Below, piece after piece: positions 36,611-43,872 of a stretch of 64,000 bases of DNA. Source of the stretch: Saprospiraceae bacterium (lineage in GTDB: Bacteria; Bacteroidota; Bacteroidia; Chitinophagales; Saprospiraceae). A program made the translations under genes and the position numbers. The stretch is from NCBI GenBank assembly GCA_027488935.1, contig JAIYAP010000008.1, forward strand, positions 52,581 through 116,580. Reading direction: 5' to 3'. The first letter of the stretch is position 1. Each line of letters starts with the position of its first letter. The notes under the pieces were generated by a model. The model was not told the DNA's origin. It searched no databases and worked only from the letters and a program-made list of their open reading frames with translations.

Positions 36611-36650
36611 GCCGGTCATTGTGTATACTATTGTAATGACCGGCTTTAAC
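36611..36650 (+). terminator. Hairpin between the tandem PKD genes
   Basis: GCCGGTCATT (36611-36620) pairs perfectly with AATGACCGGC (36635-36644), 14-nt loop, followed by TTTAACC. It is 19 bp after the first stop and 16 bp before the second ATG. It may be a terminator or an attenuator within one transcript; the T-run is short. Confidence 0.55.
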
Positions 36651-36659
36651 CATTTTAAA

Positions 36660-38381
36660 ATGTTTAAACTATTTTTTCCCGTCTTGATTTGTCTGTTTCT
36701 TACAATTCCATCCTATTGCCAGTTAATTGATAATACGTGGTTTTTTGGATATGATAACAATATTGACACTACCGATGAATATGGAATTAGTACCATTACT
36801 TTTTACAATGGAATTCCAATCATAAAGCAAAATAATAAATTTCCATTAAATTTACAAGGCTCCAACAGTTCTATTTCAGACTCTTCGGGCAATTTTATTT
36901 TTTGTACGAATGCGGTTAAAGTATGTAATTCAAATTCAGAAATAATAAACGGTAGTAATTTTTTCATGAATGATAATTATGAAGAATCCGGATTTATCTT
37001 TCCACAATGTGTTGTTTCAATTCCATATCCCGGGCATGAAAAGTCTTATTTAGTTTTATATATAAATTATTCTTATAGTAATAATCTAACCTTTTATGCG
37101 ACAGGCATATTCAGGACAACCATAAATTTTGAAAACAATACTACTGGAGAATTAATGAATGTAAATGAAACCGTTTTAAAGGATTCGCTTCGACTTGGGC
37201 ATCTTGCTATGGTTAAGCATGCAAATGGCCGAGATTGGTGGATGATTATAAATAAAATTAACACTAATGTATTTTACAGGATTCTTGTTTCCCCCCTTGG
37301 CGCCCAAGTTATTGGTACGCAAATTATTGGACCTCTAATCTTTAATGGTGTAGGCCAATCGTTATTTTCTCCAGATGGAACACATTTTTGTTCTTACAAC
37401 AGCGTCTCTCAAAGTGAGGGCTCTTATCTTGATATTTATAACTTTGATCGTTGTACCGGTTTATTATTCAATCACCGGCAATCACATCAAAATAGAGGAT
37501 GGGGCGGTTTGGCTATTTCTCCCAATTCCCGGTATTTATACCACAATTTTGAACTTGAGGTATATCAATACGACCTCGATGCGCCGGATGTGTTGGCAAG
37601 CAAAGTGAAAATTGCGGACTGGGATGGTTACCAATCTCCTTTCCCAACTACATTTTACCTGATGCAATTAGCCCCTGATGGTAAAATATACTCTGCTACG
37701 CCAACCGGCGTAGATGTATTACACGTTATCCATCAACCAGATGAGCCTGGAATGCTCTGCCAATATGAACAGCATGGAATCCAATTACCAACGTACAATT
37801 CATTTTCTATACCCATCTCCCCCAACCACCGCCTCGGCCCCCTAGACGGCTCCTCTTGCGACACCCTGGGGCTCGATAACCTCCCGATTGCCTGGTTTCG
37901 GTATGAACGGGATACGATGGATTCACTCAGCGTGCGCTTTCACGATCTTTCCTATTATGAACCTACCAGCTGGTCTTGGGATTTTGGGGATGGTACCTCC
38001 AGTACAACGCGGCATCCCGTGCATACGTATGCTTCGGCGGGTAAATACGAGGTTTGCCTGACAGTAAGCAATGCCCATGCAACCAATACTTTTTGTCGGA
38101 CGCTCTTTTTAGGCGTATCTGCTTCCGCTGATCCAGAAATACAGGAGCGTATTTCGGTGTTTCCCAATCCATTCCACACGCAATTGGCTGTGGCTGCGGG
38201 TAGCAATCTGCGACATGGAATGTTTTATTTATATGATCTTTCAGGGCGCTTGGTGCGGCAAGTGACTACCCTAACAGGTGTCCGGGAACTGGAAACAGGC
38301 GATTTGCCAGCGGGTATTTATTTTTGGGAAGTACGGGAGGCGGGTGAACGAGTTTGTGGGGGTAAGGTGGTGAAAATGTAA
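36660..38381 (+). CDS. Secreted propeller-PKD protein with T9SS type A domain (tandem paralogue 2)
   Basis: About 573 residues from ATG 36660 (MFKLFFPVLICLFLTIPSYC as signal peptide; the 36609 start is upstream of it). Same order as its neighbour: propeller-like region ('LAMVKHANGRDWWMIINKIN', 'SLFSPDGTHFCSYNSVS'), linker ('HRLGPLDGSSCDTLGLDN'), one PKD ('WSWDFGDGTSSTTRHPVHTY') and a T9SS type A end ('VFPNPFHTQLAVAAGS'). The first ~1.1 kb is markedly AT-rich and diverged, while the last ~0.55 kb is GC-rich and much closer to paralogue 1. This mosaic look suggests shuffling or conversion of the C-terminal cassette. Confidence 0.9.
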   Translation: MFKLFFPVLICLFLTIPSYCQLIDNTWFFGYDNNIDTTDEYGISTITFYNGIPIIKQNNKFPLNLQGSNSSISDSSGNFIFCTNAVKVCNSNSEIINGSNFFMNDNYEESGFIFPQCVVSIPYPGHEKSYLVLYINYSYSNNLTFYATGIFRTTINFENNTTGELMNVNETVLKDSLRLGHLAMVKHANGRDWWMIINKINTNVFYRILVSPLGAQVIGTQIIGPLIFNGVGQSLFSPDGTHFCSYNSVSQSEGSYLDIYNFDRCTGLLFNHRQSHQNRGWGGLAISPNSRYLYHNFELEVYQYDLDAPDVLASKVKIADWDGYQSPFPTTFYLMQLAPDGKIYSATPTGVDVLHVIHQPDEPGMLCQYEQHGIQLPTYNSFSIPISPNHRLGPLDGSSCDTLGLDNLPIAWFRYERDTMDSLSVRFHDLSYYEPTSWSWDFGDGTSSTTRHPVHTYASAGKYEVCLTVSNAHATNTFCRTLFLGVSASADPEIQERISVFPNPFHTQLAVAAGSNLRHGMFYLYDLSGRLVRQVTTLTGVRELETGDLPAGIYFWEVREAGERVCGGKVVKM

Positions 38382-38408
38382 TTGTTTAGTGGGAGGGAAC
38401 ACGAAACA

Positions 38409-38702
38409 TCAAGACACCCGAATCAGCACTTCCAAAATCTGGTAATAGTCGGGCTTGGTCAGCATATAATAGCTGTTCTTGCCATCCCGGCGCACCGATA
38501 CAATCCCGCGATCCTTCAAAATACGCAGGTGGTGGCTTGCAACAGCCTGTTCGATGCCCAATTGATCGTGAATTTCGGACACGTTCATCGCATTGTTCTT
38601 GTAGAGCATTTCTACAATCAACAAGCGGTGCGGATGCGCGATCGCGCGCAAGGATTCTGTGGCAGATTCCAAAAATCCGAAGTTCAACGGGTGGTCTTGC
38701 AT
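38409..38702 (-). CDS. ArsR-family winged-helix transcriptional regulator
   Basis: 97 residues from ATG 38702 (MQDHPLNFGFLESATESLRA); the track start at 38729 is not preferred. A winged helix-turn-helix of the ArsR type is clear: 'AHPHRLLIVEMLYKNNAMNV', 'IHDQLGIEQAVASHHLRILKD' (recognition helix) and 'VSVRRDGKNSYYML' (wing). No metal-binding ELCVCDL-type motif is seen, so it may be a redox or non-metal member. It is divergent from the SGNH pair and shares an 80-bp promoter region with it; regulation of that pair or of itself is likely. Confidence 0.88.
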   Translation of the reverse strand: MQDHPLNFGFLESATESLRAIAHPHRLLIVEMLYKNNAMNVSEIHDQLGIEQAVASHHLRILKDRGIVSVRRDGKNSYYMLTKPDYYQILEVLIRVS

Positions 38703-38726
38703 AGACAGGTATAAATAATTCAGGCA

Positions 38727-38776
38727 CAAATGTAAATATATAAATGCATTAGGGAAACGCCCATTTTGTACTTTTG
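38727..38776. promoter_or_regulatory. Divergent promoter region of the ArsR and SGNH genes
   Basis: On the minus strand TACATTTG (complement of 38727-38734) fits TAnnTTTG for the ArsR gene. On the plus strand TACTTTTG (38769-38776) lies only 6 bp before the ATG at 38783, so the mRNA for the SGNH gene would be nearly or fully leaderless. The AT-rich stretch between them is where an ArsR-type repressor would bind. Confidence 0.6.
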
Positions 38777-38782
38777 CACCCT

Positions 38783-40213
38783 ATGAAAAACTACCTTGTT
38801 CAAGGTCTTGGACTCACCGCCCTGGTACTTTGTGGCTTAATCGCGCTTTCCCTCATTCCGGAAGGCCTGCGCGTGGGCAATTTTGAACTGCGCAAAATGG
38901 ATATTTTTTATGATATCCGCAGCGAAAACACCCAACTTCAATCGGATTCCATCGATGGTTTTGTCCCGGACACCCTTGGGTATGCCGCCTCGGATACCCT
39001 GGCGGTGGATAGTCTGGCCCAGGACAGCGCGGTTACCTTCGGGCCTTTGCCGCCGGTAGACTCCCTGTTTTTTGGCAGCACCATCGAAGATTATACCTTC
39101 GATCAATCGGGTCTGAAACGGTTTTATGCCGCCATCGACTCTATTAAATCGCAAGGAAATACCGTTCGGGTGGCATTTTACGGCGATTCTTTTGTGGAAG
39201 GCGATATTTTGATCGGCGATTTGCGCGACACCCTGCAATCACTTTGGGGCGGCGGCGGTGTCGGGTTTGTGCCCATCACTTCGGAGGTTGCCCGGTTCAA
39301 ACGCACCCTGCAACACGAATACCGAGGCTGGAAAACGTTTTCGGTAGTCAAAAACCGCGAATCCAAGGTGCCTTTTGGGCTAAACGGCTTTGTGTATTAC
39401 CCCGAACCGGAAGCAAAAGTACACTACGAAGGGGCCAAATATTTCCGGCATACCCAAAACTGGAACACCATCCGCCTTTTTTATGCAGCAGGGGGCAACA
39501 CACCGTTTATATGGCAAAATAAAGACATGGCGCCCCAGGAAGGTATACTTCCCGCTAAAAACGGCGGCATCAGTGTTTGGAAATGGGAACTCCCCTACCC
39601 CGGCATGACGGCCTTTTCCATGCGGTTCCCGAAAGTAGACAGCCTGCGCTTATACGGCGCTTCCCTCGAAAACGGCCCCGGTTTTTACATCGATAATTTT
39701 TCGGTGCGCGGCAATACCGGCGGACCCTTGATGCACATCCGACCGGACATGATCCGCCAGTTTGATCGCTACCAGCAATACGACCTGATTGTGATTCAGG
39801 TGGGATTAAATGCCGTAACAAACTCCCTCAACAACATCAATTGGTACAAAGCCGAACTCGATCGCACCTTCGACCATTTGCGCTTATGCTTCCCGAATCG
39901 ACCCATTTTGGTGATCAGTGTGGGCGACCGCGGCGGAAAATTGGGCGCCGAACTCGCAACCATGCGCAGTGTGCCTTATATTGTGGCGATGCAGCGGGAT
40001 TTGGCGCGCAAACACGGTTTTTTGTTTTACGATATGTTCAATGGCATGGGCGGCCCCGGCACCATGATTATGATGGCCAACCAAAAACCCATGCTTGCTA
40101 ATAAAGACTACACCCACCTTACCCACGATGGAGGACGCCAGGTGGGGTACATGTTTGCCCGGCTCTTCCTTGCAGAACAGGGGAAATACCGAAAATCAGT
40201 GGACCACTATTAA
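38783..40213 (+). CDS. Exported SGNH/GDSL-hydrolase-like protein 1
   Basis: About 476 residues from ATG 38783 (the track begins at a TTG at 38774). N-terminal signal/anchor (MKNYLVQGLGLTALVLCGLIAL), a long Asp/Ser-rich linker (to ~110), then an SGNH domain: 'VRVAFYGDSFVEGDILIGDL' (block I, GDS), 'LIVIQVGLNAV' (block III position, with Gly-Leu-Asn) and 'THLTHDGGRQVGYMFA' (block V with D-x-x-H-like order altered). It belongs to the Bacteroidota GDSL pair that usually accompanies an MBOAT acyltransferase in surface glycan O-acetylation. It is 13 bp upstream of the second SGNH gene. Confidence 0.8.
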   Translation: MKNYLVQGLGLTALVLCGLIALSLIPEGLRVGNFELRKMDIFYDIRSENTQLQSDSIDGFVPDTLGYAASDTLAVDSLAQDSAVTFGPLPPVDSLFFGSTIEDYTFDQSGLKRFYAAIDSIKSQGNTVRVAFYGDSFVEGDILIGDLRDTLQSLWGGGGVGFVPITSEVARFKRTLQHEYRGWKTFSVVKNRESKVPFGLNGFVYYPEPEAKVHYEGAKYFRHTQNWNTIRLFYAAGGNTPFIWQNKDMAPQEGILPAKNGGISVWKWELPYPGMTAFSMRFPKVDSLRLYGASLENGPGFYIDNFSVRGNTGGPLMHIRPDMIRQFDRYQQYDLIVIQVGLNAVTNSLNNINWYKAELDRTFDHLRLCFPNRPILVISVGDRGGKLGAELATMRSVPYIVAMQRDLARKHGFLFYDMFNGMGGPGTMIMMANQKPMLANKDYTHLTHDGGRQVGYMFARLFLAEQGKYRKSVDHY

Positions 40214-40226
40214 TATTAAACTTGTT

Positions 40227-41513
40227 ATGGCTGTTTTGATGATCCTTGCTCCTTACCGCATTACCCGATTGCGCCTGCTGATCAGCGCCGCTTTCCTGAT
40301 TTTGTTTATCGGTCAATGCCAATCGCAGTTTCGTCCGCCGCAGGTAGATATCACACCTGCTGACACGGTTGGCTACAGTTTTATCCAGCAAGAGGCCAAT
40401 GAAATCCAAAATATTGCCCATTTGAACCCGTTTTTCAGCAAATTGTATGAACAACGGGTACAAGGTGGCCAAAAAATCAATATTGTTCAAATTGGCGACT
40501 CCCACATCCTCGGCAATTTCCTCACGCGCGAGGTGCGCGAGCGCCTGCAACGGGCTTTTGGCGATGCCGGCCGTGGCTTCCTTTTTCCCTATAAACTGGC
40601 AGGCACCAATGGCCCGAAAGACTTTTTGGCAGAATCGAATTGCCGCTGGAGTGGTGCCAGCTGCCAGCGCGACCTTGATGTGTCCACCCCGTTTGGCCTT
40701 TCCGGTTTTATGATTGAAACATCCAACCCAAAAGGCTTGCTCACCTTCCGCCTGCGCGATACCGCAACCGCCGAAACCAAACAATTTACCAAAGTAACCA
40801 TCTTCCAGCGCAAAACCGCCCTGGATTACGACCTGGAGATCCGCGACGACATCAGCAACCAAAAAGCCCAATTGTTTCTCGAAAATGAATACGCGCGCAC
40901 CTATTATTTCGACCGGCCCGTAAGCCAGGTAACCATTGCCGCCGACCGCCGCACCAGCCAGCAAAAGTTTTTCCGATTGGACGGTATTGACCTTGAAAAC
41001 GAACTTTCAGGGGTGATTTATCATTCTATCGGCGTAAATGGCGCCAAATTCCAGGATTTTGCACGCGCCAAATACTTCGCCAAACAAATCGCCGAACTGC
41101 AACCCGATTTATTCATCTTGTCGTTCGGAACCAACGAATCGCAAGGCAAAACAGAGCCCGCCTACCTGTACCGCACCATGGAAAACCTGGTGAACCAATT
41201 GCTCGAAAACGCCCCGGGCGCACTCATCATGCTCACTACACCCGCCGATTCGTATCTGCGTGGCAAAGGGTTTAACCCAAACATGGCCACCACCAGCGCC
41301 GTCATTCGAAAATTTGCCCAAGACAAAGGCTTCGCGCTCTGGGACCTGTTTTACATGTCGGGCGGCGAAAACTCGGCCATCAGCTGGAAAACCAGCGGCC
41401 TGATGACCTCCGATTCGGTGCATTACACCAAAGCAGGCTATGCGGTGCAAGGCAAATTGTTGTATCAATCGCTGATAAAAGGATATAACGCGTTTGTGCT
41501 GGAACGACCGTAG
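40227..41513 (+). CDS. Exported SGNH/GDSL-hydrolase-like protein 2
   Basis: About 428 residues from ATG 40227, preferred over 40095, which would overlap gene 1 deeply. Signal/anchor near the start ('RLLISAAFLILFIGQCQSQ'), block I 'INIVQIGDSHILGNFLTREV' (GDSH), block III 'DLFILSFGTNESQGK' (GTNE) and block V 'SDSVHYTKAGYAVQGKLLYQ' (D-x-x-H). All four SGNH catalytic blocks are visible, so it is probably an active periplasmic esterase or O-acetyltransferase domain. It follows SGNH 1 with a 13-bp gap. A hairpin repeat copy (41530-41643) lies 17 bp beyond its stop. Confidence 0.86.
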   Translation: MAVLMILAPYRITRLRLLISAAFLILFIGQCQSQFRPPQVDITPADTVGYSFIQQEANEIQNIAHLNPFFSKLYEQRVQGGQKINIVQIGDSHILGNFLTREVRERLQRAFGDAGRGFLFPYKLAGTNGPKDFLAESNCRWSGASCQRDLDVSTPFGLSGFMIETSNPKGLLTFRLRDTATAETKQFTKVTIFQRKTALDYDLEIRDDISNQKAQLFLENEYARTYYFDRPVSQVTIAADRRTSQQKFFRLDGIDLENELSGVIYHSIGVNGAKFQDFARAKYFAKQIAELQPDLFILSFGTNESQGKTEPAYLYRTMENLVNQLLENAPGALIMLTTPADSYLRGKGFNPNMATTSAVIRKFAQDKGFALWDLFYMSGGENSAISWKTSGLMTSDSVHYTKAGYAVQGKLLYQSLIKGYNAFVLERP

Positions 41514-41529
41514 GCGCAGTTTGAAGGAA

Positions 41530-41643
41530 ATATCGAACATCGAACACCGAATATCCAACACCGAAATAAGGGAGCGCTGCCATTGGCTTTTATTATTGCT
41601 TGGCCAGAAACAATGCGATACTTCGAAATTCGGTGTTCGATAT
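41530..41643. repeat. Hairpin repeat (MITE-like), copy 1
   Basis: 114 bp. It begins ATATCGAACATCGAACACCG and ends with the inverse ATTCGGTGTTCGATAT; an inner CTGGC/GGCCAG-type pairing makes one long hairpin. It matches copies 2 (42536-42666) and 3 (43603-43724) in the same orientation. It lies between convergent genes. Confidence 0.9.
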
Positions 41644-41682
41644 TCAAGTACTACCCACAATCAAGTTAGGTTCCCTCCAAAT

Positions 41683-42321
41683 TTAATACTTCAGTATAAA
41701 ATCCGTAGTATCATTACGCGGGCAATCAACTGAGGTGATGTGAGGGAAAGGATTAAATGGGATATTAAACTTTTTAGTATCCCAAACGATCGTGATTGTT
41801 TGCCCGCCCGGTACCAAATGAAGGAAGGTTTTATCTTCTCCCACAGGAATGTCAATACCTTTTAATGCTCCTGGATTTGAAGGATCGGATTTGTCCTCAT
41901 AAAATGCTCCTATAAAATAATAATAGATCTTTGAGGCACTACTGGAGTCATGTTGCAAGGTTAATCTCAAATAGGCATCGTAAGGGTTTAAAGCATAATC
42001 TTCAGTGCGGGTTTTACCATTTTTGATGTAACGCGTTTTAGGCTCTACAAAACCTTTGGGAACGTCTGCCTGTAATAGAATATCCGCCGATCCAGCTTCA
42101 ACATGCAGCTGGTATTTGCCATTTTCGTCCGTAGAATCCGCATCCTCTGAAATAGTAGTTATATTACCTTTGATATCGGTATTTGAGGCACCTAATCTAA
42201 CACGAATCCCTTTGATCGGCAGTCCGGTCGCGTTGTTGGTGAAAGTTCCGTTAACATCGGTGGTTTTTTTACAGGCAATGAATAGGATGGCCAAAAAGAG
42301 CAATTGCAATAGATTTTTCAT
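41683..42321 (-). CDS. Lipoprotein with carboxypeptidase-regulatory-like domain
   Basis: 212 residues. The N-terminus MKNLLQLLFLAILFIACKK is a lipoprotein signal with Cys at 17 as the lipidated residue. Residues 22-90 look like a carboxypeptidase-regulatory-like (CarboxypepD_reg) beta fold ('VNGTFTNNATGLPIKGIRVR', 'TDENGKYQLHVEAGSADILL'). The C-terminal half is unrecognised. It is probably a periplasmic or surface lipoprotein. Upstream, 15 bp away, is a truncated reading frame on the same strand, so it may once have been the second gene of an operon. Confidence 0.78.
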   Translation of the reverse strand: MKNLLQLLFLAILFIACKKTTDVNGTFTNNATGLPIKGIRVRLGASNTDIKGNITTISEDADSTDENGKYQLHVEAGSADILLQADVPKGFVEPKTRYIKNGKTRTEDYALNPYDAYLRLTLQHDSSSASKIYYYFIGAFYEDKSDPSNPGALKGIDIPVGEDKTFLHLVPGGQTITIVWDTKKFNIPFNPFPHITSVDCPRNDTTDFILKY

Positions 42322-42336
42322 AATCGTTGATTTTTG

Positions 42337-42528
42337 TTACCGTTTCAATACCACCCGATGCGTGTATTGGTTCGGACTGCCAAGGTCCACTTCATTCAGT
42401 ACAGCTTTTTGTGCATTAATGCTGACAATGAAAAATTTGATTTCACTAAACTCAAATTGCAGGGTTAGATATTTATCATTGTCTTCTAACAACCCGCTGA
42501 GAACCTCCGAAATAAGGCTTCGCGATCT
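42337..42528 (-). pseudogene. C-terminal remnant of an unknown gene
   Basis: An open frame of 63 codons without a start, reading '...DKYLTLQFEFSEIKFFIVS' and ending 'YTHRVVLKR' then TAA at 42337-42339. It looks protein-like in composition and ends like a secreted-protein C-terminus. Its 5' side is closed by a stop (42529-42531) just before hairpin repeat copy 2 (42536). The rest of the gene was not found beyond the Rpn gene at 43733-43872. The best reading is a gene cut by the arrival of the repeat or the Rpn unit. Confidence 0.6.
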
Positions 42529-42535
42529 CTAAAAA

Positions 42536-42666
42536 AACACCGAAAACCGAATATCCAACACCGAACACCGAAATAAGGGGGCGCTACCACTGGCTTTTGT
42601 TCTTGCTTGACCAGGAGCAACGCAACACTTCGAAATTCGGTGTTCAGTGTTCGATATTCGGTGTTC
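42536..42666. repeat. Hairpin repeat (MITE-like), copy 2, downstream flank of the Rpn gene
   Basis: 131 bp, same orientation and core as copies 1 and 3 (CCAACACCGAACACCGAAATA and CTTCGAAATTCGGTGTTC). It ends 12 bp before the stop codon of the Rpn gene 42679-43557. The left side abuts the gene remnant. Confidence 0.9.
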
Positions 42667-42678
42667 AATTTCCCTTGT

Positions 42679-43557
42679 TTAAACAAGCCCTTCACGCAAC
42701 AATAGACTTTGAATACTTTGTACACTAAGGCCCGTGTATTTGGAAATAGTTTCTAGAGGCAAGCCATCTTTGAACATTTGAACAGCCACTTTTTCAATGG
42801 CAATCCGTTCGCCTTCCGCTCGACCTTCCAACCTGGCCGTATTCATTACATTTTTTTCCACTTCCATCGATTTTTGATGCGATTCGTAATCTCGGCGATC
42901 TGGCTCCGGTAAGTTATTGACATTCAATGCCTTTTCCATCAATTGAAGCCCTTGTGCCGAATATTTTTCAGGCAAAACAGTATTTTTAAAAAAATAAATC
43001 CATTCGTCCAACTTGTCTTTGGCGACATCGTTGAAGTTGTTGATTTTAATCACATAATACTCCGGAAAGATATGATGTACTTCTTTGACAAAGAATTTCT
43101 CTTTCTGCAAAGGGCTCAATTTAAGCTCATCTCCGTGGTGCATTCCGACAAACCGGGTTGTGCCATAATACACATAATCACTGCCTTGACCCAACTGAAA
43201 ATAAAGCAAATTGACACTGTACACTTTCCGGACCTTGCTGTAATCAAAACCTTCAGGAAGGTATTCTACCGTGCTTTTGCTGGTTGCAAAAAGCATTCTA
43301 TGAAAATATTCTAACTCATGGCTGTATTGTAATTCAATGATATACAAACGTTTATCGCTATCCTGGGCCAAAATATCTACTCTGTTGATCTTCAAATCCT
43401 GGTCGTCTTTGTTACTTTCACCATCCAGGATATTTTCAATCGTAACATCAAACCGCAACAATTCAGAGAGGAACCCCTCCAAAATACCGTAATTGGCTTT
43501 TTGTCGTAACAGTTTCTTTAAAGCCCAATCGAAACTGACTAAGATGCGTTTTTGCAT
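42679..43557 (-). CDS. Rpn-family PD-(D/E)XK nuclease / putative transposase (second copy)
   Basis: 292 residues of the Rpn/PDDEXK_2 family, only distantly related to the copy at 10789-11649. Core motifs: 'LLRQKANYGILEGFLSELL', Asp61 in 'INRVDILAQDSDKRL' and Glu75-x-Gln77 in 'YIIELQYS', the catalytic D...ExQ set. The C-terminal tail has 'FKDGLPLETISKYTGLSVQS', HTH-like. The gene is bracketed by hairpin repeat copies 2 and 3, 12 bp from its stop and 45 bp from its start, which gives it the look of a small mobile or homing unit. Predicted activity: DNA cleavage. Apparently intact. Confidence 0.88.
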   Translation of the reverse strand: MQKRILVSFDWALKKLLRQKANYGILEGFLSELLRFDVTIENILDGESNKDDQDLKINRVDILAQDSDKRLYIIELQYSHELEYFHRMLFATSKSTVEYLPEGFDYSKVRKVYSVNLLYFQLGQGSDYVYYGTTRFVGMHHGDELKLSPLQKEKFFVKEVHHIFPEYYVIKINNFNDVAKDKLDEWIYFFKNTVLPEKYSAQGLQLMEKALNVNNLPEPDRRDYESHQKSMEVEKNVMNTARLEGRAEGERIAIEKVAVQMFKDGLPLETISKYTGLSVQSIQSLLLREGLV

Positions 43558-43602
43558 GGTAAATTTAATTTCTATGCAAAATTAAGGATTTTTTTAAAGA
43601 AA

Positions 43603-43724
43603 ATATCGAACACCGAACACCGAATATCCAACACCGAAATAAGGGTGCGCTACCCCTGGCTTTTGTTCTTACTTGGCCAGAAGCAACGCCCCCACTTCGA
43701 AATTCGGTGTTCGGTGTTCGATAT
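43603..43724. repeat. Hairpin repeat (MITE-like), copy 3, upstream flank of the Rpn gene
   Basis: 122 bp with perfect 23-bp terminal inverted repeats (ATATCGAACACCGAACACCG...). The interior pairs further (GGGTGCGCTACCCCTGGC against GGGGGCGTTGCTTCTGGC, 13 of 18), so the whole element folds as one hairpin. It is 45 bp upstream of the Rpn ATG and so may carry its promoter. The 315 bp from 43558 to 43872 hold nothing else recognised. Confidence 0.9.
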
Positions 43725-43872
43725 TCAGTGTTCCCTTTGACGGTGTCCCCTTTCAATTTGCAATTCTCCGACAAAATCGGCAAACGACTACCATTAAATC
43801 AATAAACTAACCGTATTTGCATGCGAATTGGACTAAACGCAATAGCACTTAGTCTGTTATAAATTTTATTAT

